64,000 bases of DNA from Lysobacter sp036697405. GTDB lineage: Bacteria; Pseudomonadota; Gammaproteobacteria; Xanthomonadales; Xanthomonadaceae. Shown piece by piece: positions 30,201 through 37,952 of the stretch. The notes beneath the pieces were generated by a model. That model saw only the letters and a program-made list of their open reading frames with translations. It did not search any database and had not been told where the DNA came from. The stretch is from positions 82,887-146,886 of the forward strand of contig NZ_JBAHWA010000009.1 in assembly GCF_036697405.1 (NCBI RefSeq), given 5' to 3'. Each line of letters begins with the position of its first letter. Position 1 is the first letter of the stretch. Position numbers and translations under genes: made by a program.

Positions 30201-32784
30201 GCAGACCCTGGCCGACGGCAACGAGATCTCGATCGATTACCTGCACGACGATGGCACCAACACCGGCGTGCTGGTCACCCAGCCCGATGGCCGCAAGCGT
30301 CGGCTGGTGTTCGGACCGGGTCGCTATCCGGTCAGCGACACGGTCGGCTACGGTACCGCGCAGGCGCAGACCGTGCGGTTCGAGCGCGCGGCGGGATCGG
30401 AGAAGATCAGCGCGCGCGTCGACGCCCAGGGGCGCCGCACCGAGTTCCAGTACAACGCGCTTGGCCTGACCACGCAGGTGAAGTATCTGGCGGGCACGCC
30501 CGACGCAAAGACGGTCAATATCACCTACACCGCCGACGGCGATCTGGCCAGCGTCACCGATCCGTTCAACCGAACCACCACGCTGAACTACGTCGATCGT
30601 TGCCTGAATCGCGTCACCGACCCGCTCAATCGCGTCATCCAGATCAGCTGCAACGGCAACGGTCAGCCCTTGAGCGTGACCGATCCGGCGGGCAACACCA
30701 CGTACTACCACTACGACGGCTTCGAGCTGACCGCGGTGGTGGATCCGTTGGGTCGCGCTACCGGCTTCGCTTACGACGCGCTCGGGCGGCTGGTGGTCGT
30801 GCGCGGCCAGGATGGCAAGATCCTGCGCCGCGAGTACGACGTCAGCGGACGCATCAAGAAGATCGTCGACGCCGATGGCAACGCCACCGACATGGCGTAC
30901 GACAACAACGGCAACCTCGCCGCTGTGCTGTTGCCGCACGGAAATGGCGTGACCTACGGCTACGACAATCGCGACCGCATGACCGAGCGGCGCGATGCTC
31001 TCAACCAGGCCGAGGCCTGGTCCTACGACGCCATCGGCCGCGTGTCCGCCTACACCGATCGCAAGCAGCAGACCACGTCGTTCGTCTACGACGCGCTCGG
31101 CCGCCCATCCACCACGACCTACGCCGATGGCAGCACCCAGACGGCTACCTACGATGCCGCCGACCGTCTACTGCAGCTGGAGGACAGCGTTTCCGGAACC
31201 CTGAGCTGGCAGTACGACGTTTACGATCGCGTGCTGCAGGCCGCCAGTCCCGAAGGCACGGTCACCTACGAGTACGACGGTCTCGGTCGCCGCACCGGCA
31301 TGACCGCCGGCAGCCAGGCCAAGGTCGAATATCAGTACAACGCCGCCGACCAGCTCACCCGTATCCTGCAGGGCAGCGAAGTGGTGGATATTCAGTACGA
31401 CGCGCTCGGCCGGCGTTCGCAGCTGACCCTGCCCAACGGCGTGAAGGCCGGCTATGCCTACGACGCGGCGAGTCAGGTGACCGGCATCGCCTACCTCAAG
31501 CCGAATGGAAGCCCGCTCGGTGATCTGGGTTACGCCTACAACCAGGTCGGACAGCGAGTCGCTCAGACCGGCAGCCTGTCCGGCAACTTGTTGCCCGCGG
31601 CGAGCACCGGCAACGTCTTCGACGACAACAACCGCCAAACCCAGTACCACGGCGCGGCGCTCAGCTACGACGCCAACGGCAACCTGATCGACGACGGCCA
31701 GCGTACCTACGAATGGGACGCGCGCGATCAGCTGGCGGCAATTCGACAGGGCACGCAGTTGGTCGCCAGCTTCACGTACGACGCCCTCGGCCGTCGCAAG
31801 ATCAAGGTCGAAGGCGGGCAGGGCACGGCCTATCTGTACGACGGCGCAGATCCGGTGCAGGAGACTCGCGGCACCGCGATCACCGGCATCCTGACCGGCG
31901 CGGATATCGACGAACGCTTTTCGCGTACCGACGGCAACGGCCGCGCCTACTTCCTGACCGACGCCATTGGTAGCACGCGCGGTTTGAGCGACGCCGCAGG
32001 CGAGCTGGTGCAGCGCTACGACTACACGCCGTACGGCCAAACCCAGGCCAGCCTCGGCAGTTCCAACAATCCTTACCAGTACACCGGTCGCGAGTTGGAC
32101 GAGAGCGGCCTGTACCACTACCGGGCCCGCTACTACCACCCGGGCATGGGGCGGTTCATCAGCGAGGATCCGCTCGGCTTCGGCGGCGGGGACGTCAATC
32201 TCTACGCCTATGTCGCTGGCGATCCGGTGTCCTATAACGACCCGACCGGCAAGTTCATCAACTTCCTGATCGGTGCCGGTATCGGCTTCGGCGTCGATGT
32301 GGCCTTGCAGCTGATACAAAACGGCGGCAACTGGGACTGCATCAACTGGGGTCAAGCGGGCATCTCCGCCGCTCTCGGCGCGGTCGGCGGCGGTCTGGCG
32401 TCGCGTGGATTGGTCAATTTCACCAAGGGCCTGTCGAACGCGACCAAGGGGCAGATCGGCGAGACCTTGTCGCTGGCCAACAACTGGGCAAAGGGCAGTC
32501 GCTTGATCGAGACACAGACGCGAAGCATCCCCGGGTACCGAACGGTGGTCGACAGCACCTGGAGATCGATACGCGGCACCACCTACTACGTCGAGTCCAA
32601 GTTCGGTACCTCCGGACTGACCAAGGCCCAGCGCGCGGCCGCCAACGGCATGGGCGACCTCTACCACGTGGAGCGATGGGGTTACGGCTTCGTCGGCAAC
32701 GCCGGCGCGGTCGGTGGCGGCGCGGCGGGCGGAGCGGCCGGCAATGCGCTACCCGGCGGCGGGGGCGGGTGTGGCTGCCAGTAG
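27298..32784 (+). CDS. RHS-repeat polymorphic toxin with nuclease-like C-terminus
   Basis: An 1828-aa secreted RHS protein. After a signal peptide come kelch-like motifs (LLPSGRVLIWGGV, LLVAGGW, about 85-225), an SbsA-type Ig-like domain (about 250-350) and a carboxypeptidase-regulatory-like domain (about 435-500). Then comes DUF6531-like DPIDLATGSFLH, many YD repeats (about 840-1600) and the RHS core YHYRARYYHPGMGRFISEDP. Past the core lies a variable tail of about 180 residues with a hydrophobic linker. It ends in a likely PD-(D/E)xK nuclease: D1752 (VVDSTW), E1766 and K1768 (VESKFG), followed by LTKAQRAA. The ribosome site is GAGGA. The following gene overlaps the stop and is the probable immunity gene. 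Confidence 0.9.
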   Translation: MARIGQGLHKSWRWGVLTLALASMVGGASLGIGEAGAALEPLPVTLSQRLSAEATQARAQLPDGRWLSLSRDGGSLSLSRSEPAGDRILRSWKLSSPRRLASLSLLPSGRVLIWGGVDGNGRVHATGLWFDPAPQTLSAADRVDLLPRAAHTATVLSDGRLLVAGGWSTGSEGIAQAELWDERVRGSTRVGSELTPPRLGHSASLQADGGVRLSGGIDARARGFASDVRYDATTSRFTAVAAPVVAATADRAAPRLAGSLPRAGARDVDPDSRLSLRFDRALRVSGLNTSSATLFGPGGPTAIDVVPVEQGRLLFVTPKQPLFPDADYTLMLEGAYSAEGKPLPLVAVDFHTAALTRAGDPNAADHDDGALHLTTGTDASDACASGPRGLPCRRSDSLRDGVWTPGQNNTDSRWRVYGEGLDTAPNKDMARIAALYQVSALRGRVLRVDQTPVADVEVSVGDRSARTNADGWFLLFDAPAGRQELYVDGTTANRDGVEYGQFVVGVDVAKGRLTELPYLMHLPRISARDKVKIPSPLTRDVVLSHPDMPGLEVTIPAGAVIRDRKGRLVTELALVPTPVNRAPFPVADNYPMYFTVEPGGAVIQGLTPEAAKGVRVAYPNYDGHKPGTQSDFWIYDPSEGWRIYGHGRVGQDGRQFVPEQGVALQQTMGGSYTVPSDDPPPEPDQPNCNEGCGSSGSGGGAVAGDPIDLATGSFLHSASDITITDSISIGLARSYRQHDARKRAFGIGTASNYDYSLHAPAGYNEMWMVLPNGSFVRFDRISGSGGTGEWRQNGSSTAFGAAVLNHANDTTWGHGYWMRLRNGSRMFFGSGFYNGGRSPLRGIEDRAGNRIDLSFEAGLLKKITSPSGRTITLTYDSGNRIATAKDHTGRTWSYQYTDGMLSRVTYPDNTFEAYTYDLMFGAVGTPSSGQVIAHNFKSLTNRRGYREVLNTYTNIASGQPDVLGKVTKQTLADGNEISIDYLHDDGTNTGVLVTQPDGRKRRLVFGPGRYPVSDTVGYGTAQAQTVRFERAAGSEKISARVDAQGRRTEFQYNALGLTTQVKYLAGTPDAKTVNITYTADGDLASVTDPFNRTTTLNYVDRCLNRVTDPLNRVIQISCNGNGQPLSVTDPAGNTTYYHYDGFELTAVVDPLGRATGFAYDALGRLVVVRGQDGKILRREYDVSGRIKKIVDADGNATDMAYDNNGNLAAVLLPHGNGVTYGYDNRDRMTERRDALNQAEAWSYDAIGRVSAYTDRKQQTTSFVYDALGRPSTTTYADGSTQTATYDAADRLLQLEDSVSGTLSWQYDVYDRVLQAASPEGTVTYEYDGLGRRTGMTAGSQAKVEYQYNAADQLTRILQGSEVVDIQYDALGRRSQLTLPNGVKAGYAYDAASQVTGIAYLKPNGSPLGDLGYAYNQVGQRVAQTGSLSGNLLPAASTGNVFDDNNRQTQYHGAALSYDANGNLIDDGQRTYEWDARDQLAAIRQGTQLVASFTYDALGRRKIKVEGGQGTAYLYDGADPVQETRGTAITGILTGADIDERFSRTDGNGRAYFLTDAIGSTRGLSDAAGELVQRYDYTPYGQTQASLGSSNNPYQYTGRELDESGLYHYRARYYHPGMGRFISEDPLGFGGGDVNLYAYVAGDPVSYNDPTGKFINFLIGAGIGFGVDVALQLIQNGGNWDCINWGQAGISAALGAVGGGLASRGLVNFTKGLSNATKGQIGETLSLANNWAKGSRLIETQTRSIPGYRTVVDSTWRSIRGTTYYVESKFGTSGLTKAQRAAANGMGDLYHVERWGYGFVGNAGAVGGGAAGGAAGNALPGGGGGCGCQ

Positions 32785-33268
32785 CGGTTCGGCCAGGAAT
32801 GGATTGCTGGCGGCGCTCGAGCGCCGCCTGGTACCGGAACTGGCGCGGCGCGGATTCGAATCCGTGCCGCTGGACGCGGAGGATCGGCGTGCGGGCGAGA
32901 TCCGTAAGGCGTTTCCGTTCGGCCGCTGTCGCCGACGCGGTCAGCAGGGCTACGACCAGGTCGAGATCCAGATCGACAAGCGCAGTGGCGATGCGTTTCG
33001 ATTGAACTTCGCCGCAGTGCCCGCCGCGGGCATTCCGCACCCGGCCGGACATGTCCGCGCGGAGGATGCGTGGATCCACTACCTGGAGCGGTACTGCACG
33101 CTCTACCGGCATCCGCTGTTCCGGACCTGGTTTTCCCCGCGCGGATGGTGGGGGTTCGGAGCAGGCTCGGATATCGCCGCACCGGTCGACGAAGCGATCG
33201 CCCTGTTGCCGGAGATCGACGCGTTTTTCGCCGAGGGCAAGATCGGCCCGCACGTGCGATGCGTCTAG
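32771..33268 (+). CDS. Putative immunity protein for the RHS toxin
   Basis: A 165-aa cytosolic protein. The GTG at 32771 overlaps the RHS stop by 14 bases and sits behind a G-rich tract; ATGs at 32744 or 32714 in the same frame are alternatives. Residues such as LVPELARRGFESV and DQVEIQIDKRSGDAFRLNF loosely recall DUF4304-like proteins, but this is weak. The tryptophan-rich FRTWFSPRGWWGFGAGSD is distinctive. The position immediately after a polymorphic toxin, small size and lack of signal peptide fit an immunity role. That role is inferred from context only. Confidence 0.68.
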   Translation: MAASSGSARNGLLAALERRLVPELARRGFESVPLDAEDRRAGEIRKAFPFGRCRRRGQQGYDQVEIQIDKRSGDAFRLNFAAVPAAGIPHPAGHVRAEDAWIHYLERYCTLYRHPLFRTWFSPRGWWGFGAGSDIAAPVDEAIALLPEIDAFFAEGKIGPHVRCV

Positions 33269-33387
33269 AAAATTCCAAGTTTCGTGCGTAACGTCTGCGA
33301 GTCCGCGTTGGGATGGCGTCAATGCCGGCCTCGGGCGCGGATGGACGCAGATCCGGTCAATGCTTATTGAATGGAGGCAAGACTCTC

Positions 33388-33870
33388 GTGAAGTTCAGCA
33401 AATCCCTCGCTCTAGCCTTGACCGCCGCCGTCTTGGCTACGGCCTGCACTTCGTCCGACAAGGCGGGCGGTTCCGACGCGACTGCCGCCGCGGCCGTCGC
33501 GAGCTTCCAGGCCCTGGACATCGGCAAGGCGGTCGCCGCCGACCAGTCGGTGCAACCGCTGACCCTGTTCACGCCCGACGACAAGCTGGTCGCGTCGATC
33601 AAGACCCAAGGCGCGGCCAAGGACCAGGCGATCGCGATCAAGCTGATCGCGATGGCCAACGGTCAGAGCGTCAGCGAAGCCAATCGCAGCGTCAGCCCCA
33701 CCGGCGCAGCCACGACCAACCTGGAATTCCCCAAGAACGCGCCCTGGCCGCTGGGCCGTTACGTGGTCGAGGCGACGTTCAACGGCAAGCCCGCGGGGCG
33801 CCAGGAGATCGAGGTGCGTAGCGACGTGCCCGCGCCTCCGCAGCCTGCACCGGCCGAACAAAAGCCCTGA
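33388..33870 (+). CDS. Small lipoprotein of unknown function
   Basis: A 160-aa lipoprotein. The GTG at 33388 has GGAGG 10 bases upstream and opens directly on a lipoprotein signal (LALALTAAVLATAC, Cys about 20). The mature part has alanine-rich helix-like segments, then a beta-rich region (WPLGRYVVEATFNGKPAGRQEIEV) that resembles a small Ig-like domain, and a Pro/Ala tail. It follows the immunity gene on the same strand after 119 bp, so a separate promoter is likely. No family was recognised. Confidence 0.78.
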   Translation: MKFSKSLALALTAAVLATACTSSDKAGGSDATAAAAVASFQALDIGKAVAADQSVQPLTLFTPDDKLVASIKTQGAAKDQAIAIKLIAMANGQSVSEANRSVSPTGAATTNLEFPKNAPWPLGRYVVEATFNGKPAGRQEIEVRSDVPAPPQPAPAEQKP

Positions 33871-33907
33871 TCCCGGCGCCGGTGAATCGGCCGGCCAGGT
33901 GACGAAC

Positions 33908-33935
33908 GGCGCCCGGCCTGATGCGGGCGCTTTGA
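33908..33935 (+). terminator. Likely terminator after the lipoprotein gene
   Basis: GCGCCCG and CGGGCGC form a stem around a short loop, followed by TTTG. It lies about 40 bases after the lipoprotein stop. Confidence 0.55.
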
Positions 33936-34023
33936 TCCACAAAAGCACTAGGCGATTCGTAGGCGATTCGCCTGACGGCGTCGCGCTCGCGAGCCGCCGG
34001 TCGTCCGTCGTAGCGTTTGCGAT

Positions 34024-34051
34024 CGCCCGGCCGGCGCTGGCCGGCCGGGCG
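34024..34051 (-). terminator. Strong hairpin after the YegP-like gene
   Basis: A 12-bp stem CGCCCGGCCGGC / GCCGGCCGGGCG with a 4-base loop, 6 bases past the minus-strand stop. It is GC-rich without a good U-run, so it is either a weak terminator or an mRNA-end stabiliser. Confidence 0.55.
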
Positions 34052-34057
34052 CGAAAC

Positions 34058-34393
34058 TCAGTCGGTCTGATCGTCGACCGTGGCGCCCGGTGCGTTCAGG
34101 GTCACCGAGGCGATGCCGTTCTCGCGGCCGCTTTCGTCGGCGTACATCTGGCTGGTGCCGATCACTTGGCCGTTGGTGGCGGTGAGGTTGAAATAGAGCT
34201 TGGCGTTGCTGGCGGTCTTGCGGTCGTAGCGCTTGGGATCCTGGCTGTTCTTGCGGACCGACTCGATGCCGGCGGTGCACGACGCCTTGGCCGAATAGCC
34301 CTCGCTGACCAGGATCGGTTCGCCGTTGCCGGCCTTGAGCACGAACTGGAATTCGCCGTTGGAGCGTTTGCTGATCTCGAACTTGCCGGCCAT
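34058..34393 (-). CDS. YegP-family protein (two DUF1508 repeats)
   Basis: A 111-aa soluble protein built of two tandem DUF1508 units. The first is MAGKFEISKRSNGEFQFVLKA and the second begins at SNAKLYFNLTATNGQVIG; each has the KxxxGxxFxxLxAxNG pattern and a following SEGY / SQMY. AAGGAGG precedes the ATG at 34393, the strongest ribosome site in the region. The family is small and often highly expressed or stress-related; its biochemical role is not known. Confidence 0.92.
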   Translation of the reverse strand: MAGKFEISKRSNGEFQFVLKAGNGEPILVSEGYSAKASCTAGIESVRKNSQDPKRYDRKTASNAKLYFNLTATNGQVIGTSQMYADESGRENGIASVTLNAPGATVDDQTD

Positions 34394-34487
34394 CGTGTTT
34401 CCTCCTTGGAAGGGCATAGGACCCTAGTCAAGCACACTAGACCAGGCTTTGTTACCGGTCCATCGGGAGGCAGGCGCCCAGATCGGC

Positions 34488-35582
34488 TCAGTGGCGGGCG
34501 CTGCGGCGGCGCCAGAACAGGAAGCCGGTGACCAGCAGGAAGCCCGGGACCAGGCCGGTGAAGGCCACCAGCGCTTGCCAGGTCCGGCCGCCGACGAAGC
34601 CGCCGTGCAGCGGATACAGGGCTTCGCTGAGGCGCGCGCCGCGGTCCTGGGCGGTGGCGTCGTGCACGCCGAGCACTTGGATGCGGTAGGGATCCAGCCA
34701 GACCACGCTGCGGCCGACCGGATGCCATTCGCCGGCCGCGCGCATGCGGATCGAGACCAGGCCGCTGTCGCCCTTGGGCAGGCCGATGCGGCGCAACTCG
34801 GCGCCGGCCAGGCGGCCGTCGGCCGCACGCAGCACCGCCGGCCAATCGATCGCGCGTTCGCTGGCGGCGAGTTCGGGCGGCTTGCGCGCATCGGCGCCGT
34901 CGCCGAATACGGTGCGCAAGGCCGTGCGGGTGGGGCCGTCGTAGACCATGCCGACGCCGCTCAGCACCGCCAGCAGGGTCAAAGGCAGCCACAGCACGCC
35001 GGCGCCGCGGTGCCAGCTGAACCAGCGCCGGGTCGGCGGGCCGCGGTACCAGCGCAGGCTCGCGCGCAGCGCGGACAGGCGCGGCCACCACAGGTAGAGG
35101 CCGGTGAGCAGCAGGAACAGGGCGATCAGGCCGACCGCGCCCAGCACCTGTTCGCCGGCTTTGCCCGTCAGCAGATGGGTGTGCCAGTCGCGCAGCCACA
35201 GCACCCAGTCGTTGCCCTTGTTGCGCACCAGCAGCAGTTCGCCGCTGGCGCCGTCGAAGTAGCGGCGCTCGCCGTCGGGGAAGTAGCCCTGCCAGACCGG
35301 CAGCTGCGCGCCGGGCAGGTCCAGCGAGCTCATGCCGCGCGGCTGCCAATCGGCGACGATGCGCGCCAGCGCGCCCTCGCGCTGCGCGGCCGTGGGCAGG
35401 GGCGCGGACGCCAGCTGCGGCTGCGACCAGGCCAGCAGTTCGCGCTGGAACGCGAGCACCGTGCCCGACAGCGCCACCAGCGCGAACACCAGGCCCACGC
35501 TCAGGCCCAGCCACAGGTGCAGCCATTTCAGCGCCGCGCGAACGCGGCGCTTGATCGGATGAGGGGCCTGGCGTGACGTCAT
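34488..35582 (-). CDS. PepSY-associated membrane protein
   Basis: A 364-aa inner-membrane protein of the PepSY_TM (PiuB-like) family. Helices are visible near residues 20-45 (LWLGLSVGLVFALVALSGTV), 140-165 (LGAVGLIALFLLLTGLYLWW), 190-215 (LWLPLTLLAVLSGVGMV) and 335-358, with a periplasmic PepSY-like region between. These proteins commonly accompany TonB-dependent siderophore receptors and are thought to help reduce or import the iron complex. It starts 27 bases after the receptor gene on the same strand, so it is part of the same Fur-controlled operon. Confidence 0.92.
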   Translation of the reverse strand: MTSRQAPHPIKRRVRAALKWLHLWLGLSVGLVFALVALSGTVLAFQRELLAWSQPQLASAPLPTAAQREGALARIVADWQPRGMSSLDLPGAQLPVWQGYFPDGERRYFDGASGELLLVRNKGNDWVLWLRDWHTHLLTGKAGEQVLGAVGLIALFLLLTGLYLWWPRLSALRASLRWYRGPPTRRWFSWHRGAGVLWLPLTLLAVLSGVGMVYDGPTRTALRTVFGDGADARKPPELAASERAIDWPAVLRAADGRLAGAELRRIGLPKGDSGLVSIRMRAAGEWHPVGRSVVWLDPYRIQVLGVHDATAQDRGARLSEALYPLHGGFVGGRTWQALVAFTGLVPGFLLVTGFLFWRRRSARH

Positions 35583-35609
35583 GCTGGGCTCGTGCGGGCG
35601 GGCGTCGGC

Positions 35610-37733
35610 TTAGAACCGGTGCGACCAGCTCGCGCTGAACACGCGACCGCGACCGGCGACATAGGTGTCGGCGCGCGGCGTGCTCTGCGAGTAGTAGGTG
35701 ACGTACTGCTCGTCGAACAGGTTCTCGATGCCCAGGCTCAGGCTGCCCACCGGCAGGGCGAAGCGCGCCTGCAGGTCGACGGTGGTATAGCCGTCCGCGC
35801 TGGCGACCTGGGCGCCGCGCAGGTCGAAGTCGCGGTCCAGCGAGCGGCTGCCCTGCAGGCGGGTCGAGATCGTCGGCGTCCAGGTCTGGTCCCAGAACGC
35901 GGTCACGCGGTCGGGGCTGATGTTGATGCCGGGCAGGTCGCTGTCGACGCGGTCGTCGCCGTTGCTGTCGTAGCGGCCCTTGGCGCCGGCGTAGCCCAGG
36001 CCGATGCGGCCGGCCTCGGAGAACTGGAACGCGATGTTGCCTTCGATGCCGCGGATTTCGGTGCGCTCGCGCACCACGTTATAGCTCTGGGTGGCGGTGT
36101 CGAAGGCCAGGCGCGAACCCAGGTCGGAGTCCGACCAGTACGCGGCCAGATGCGCCAGCCAGCGGCCGTTGTCGAAGTCCAGGCCGATTTCGCGGTTGTC
36201 CGACACCACCGGCGACAGGTCGACCAGGGTGTCGACGCGCTGGTTCGGCGCGGTGATGCCGCGCAGCACGCGGCCGATGTCGGCGACGGTGTAGCCCTCG
36301 GCATAGGAGGCGTAGAACTTCAGCGACTGCGTGGCCTCGAACACCACGCCGAAGTTCGGCAGGGTCTGACTGGTCTTGGGCGTGCCGCCCTCGACGAAGC
36401 GGCTGCCGCCGGCGTTGGCGGGAATGGTGGTGAAGTCGTCGACCTTGAGCTTGCCGCGCTCGTGGCGAAGGCCGCCGGTCAGCATGATCCTGTCGCTGAT
36501 CCACCACTCGGCCTGCACGAACGGCGACCAGGATTCGTACTGGGTTTCCGGTACCCAGTTCATGCGCGCCACCACCAGTTCCTGATAGGTCTTGTCGCGC
36601 GCCCAGTCCAGGCCCAGGGTGACCCGCAGGCGCTGGTCGAACAGGTTGTCGCGCGACCAGCTGAACTTGCCGCCGAGCTTCTCTGACACGTTCTGCGACT
36701 GGTCCCACCAGTGGAGGTCGCGGCCGTCGCGCCAGAAGTCGCCCCAGTCGGAGGCGCCGTACAGGCCGTTGAAATCCACCCAGTACAGCTGGGCCTGGAA
36801 GTAGCCGCCGGCCAGCGCCTTGTCGCTGTAGTCCAGCGTCAGCGAGGTCGAACGGTTGCGCGCGCCGTCGCCCTCGCGGCTGCCGTGCGCCGAGGTCGCG
36901 AGTTGGCCGGTGGCGAGGTTGCCGTTGACGGTGATGTAGTCGTTGTTGCCTTGCAGTTCGTAGCGGCTGGCGGTCAACTGCAGGCGGCGCTCGTCGTCGA
37001 GCTGCCAGCCGGCCTTGGCGAACAGGTTGTGGCTGCGCGCGTCCATCAGGTCGCCCTGGATGTCGTTGACCGCGATCGCATCGCCGTTGCCGTCGTAGTA
37101 CAGGCCTTCGCTGGAATAGGACAGGCCGCCGACGAAATCGAAGGCGCCGTTGCGGGTGCCGAACAGATAGGACGCGCGGTAACCGGTGCCGTCGCTCTGG
37201 CCGGGCAGGGCGGTGCTGGCGCCGATGCCGACGTCCTGGAAGGTCTCGCCGTCCTGGCGCGGCGCGCGCTTGGTGATGATGTTGATGATGCCGCCCGAGG
37301 CGCCCAGGCCCTGCAGGGCGTTGGCGCCGTGGATGACCTCGATGCGCTCGATCATGGCCGGATCGACGGTGTGGCCGTCGCGTCCGCCCTCGCGCAGCGG
37401 CGTGGACTGCGGCACGCCGTCGACCAGGTACAGCGGCTTGCGCCCGCGCAGGGTCTCGCCGCCGTTGGTGAGCTTCTGGCGCGAGGGCGAGAACGAAGGG
37501 ATCAGGTTGGCCAGCACCTGCGAAATGTCCTGGGTGACGGCGAGCTGCTGGCGCAGCTGCTCCTGGTCGATCACGGTGATCGTGTTGGGCAGCGCGGCTT
37601 CCGAGTTCGGCATGCGGCTGGTGCTGGCCGAGACGGTGACTCGGTCGAGATCGGTGGCTTCGTCGGCGGCATGGACGACGGGCGCGGCGAGGACGGCCAG
37701 CAGGGCGCTGGCGAGCAGGTGGCGAGGAGGCAT
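35610..37733 (-). CDS. TonB-dependent siderophore receptor
   Basis: A 707-aa outer-membrane receptor. A signal peptide (about 1-22) is followed by a TonB-box-like DRVTVSAS, a plug domain (about 40-160, ITVIDQEQLRQQ, LYLVDGVPQS, ERIEVIHGANALQGLGASG) and a 22-strand barrel ending in FSASWSHRF. The plug resembles hydroxamate/catecholate siderophore receptors; the ligand is not deducible. A Fur box overlaps its promoter region. The PepSY membrane gene follows after 27 bases. Confidence 0.95.
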   Translation of the reverse strand: MPPRHLLASALLAVLAAPVVHAADEATDLDRVTVSASTSRMPNSEAALPNTITVIDQEQLRQQLAVTQDISQVLANLIPSFSPSRQKLTNGGETLRGRKPLYLVDGVPQSTPLREGGRDGHTVDPAMIERIEVIHGANALQGLGASGGIINIITKRAPRQDGETFQDVGIGASTALPGQSDGTGYRASYLFGTRNGAFDFVGGLSYSSEGLYYDGNGDAIAVNDIQGDLMDARSHNLFAKAGWQLDDERRLQLTASRYELQGNNDYITVNGNLATGQLATSAHGSREGDGARNRSTSLTLDYSDKALAGGYFQAQLYWVDFNGLYGASDWGDFWRDGRDLHWWDQSQNVSEKLGGKFSWSRDNLFDQRLRVTLGLDWARDKTYQELVVARMNWVPETQYESWSPFVQAEWWISDRIMLTGGLRHERGKLKVDDFTTIPANAGGSRFVEGGTPKTSQTLPNFGVVFEATQSLKFYASYAEGYTVADIGRVLRGITAPNQRVDTLVDLSPVVSDNREIGLDFDNGRWLAHLAAYWSDSDLGSRLAFDTATQSYNVVRERTEIRGIEGNIAFQFSEAGRIGLGYAGAKGRYDSNGDDRVDSDLPGINISPDRVTAFWDQTWTPTISTRLQGSRSLDRDFDLRGAQVASADGYTTVDLQARFALPVGSLSLGIENLFDEQYVTYYSQSTPRADTYVAGRGRVFSASWSHRF

Positions 37734-37763
37734 TACCGGATCCGGGAACTGCAGGGGATCGCC

Positions 37764-37788
37764 ATGATAATGCGAGTTATTCTCATTT
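37764..37788 (-). promoter_or_regulatory. Fur box upstream of the siderophore receptor
   Basis: On the minus strand AATGAGAATAACTCGCATTA matches the Fur consensus of GATAAT-type hexamers. It sits about 35 bases before the receptor start. The neighbouring gene on the other side ends far away and faces the same way, so the site serves the receptor operon. Confidence 0.8.
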
Positions 37789-37952
37789 GACAGCCATGGA
37801 TGGTACCCATTGGCAGCCTGGAGTTGGCTCCGGGACGCATGGGAGCCTGCGCCGGCCCTAAGAGGCGCGGTCCGCCGGGCGCAGACGGGCCCGAAAGGCG
37901 GCGACGGCGGGCTCGAACCCGCCGCGGCCGCGAGCGGGAACGAGCGGGGCGC

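Noticed and set aside
27292..30939. 1215-aa minus-strand open frame opposite the RHS gene
   Set aside because: The plus strand encodes recognised RHS domains; the minus frame has no motif and mirrors codon bias.
19044..33268. Genomic island border or mobile element around the RHS region
   Set aside because: No tRNA, integrase, transposase or terminal direct repeat was found at either side, and GC content stays similar.
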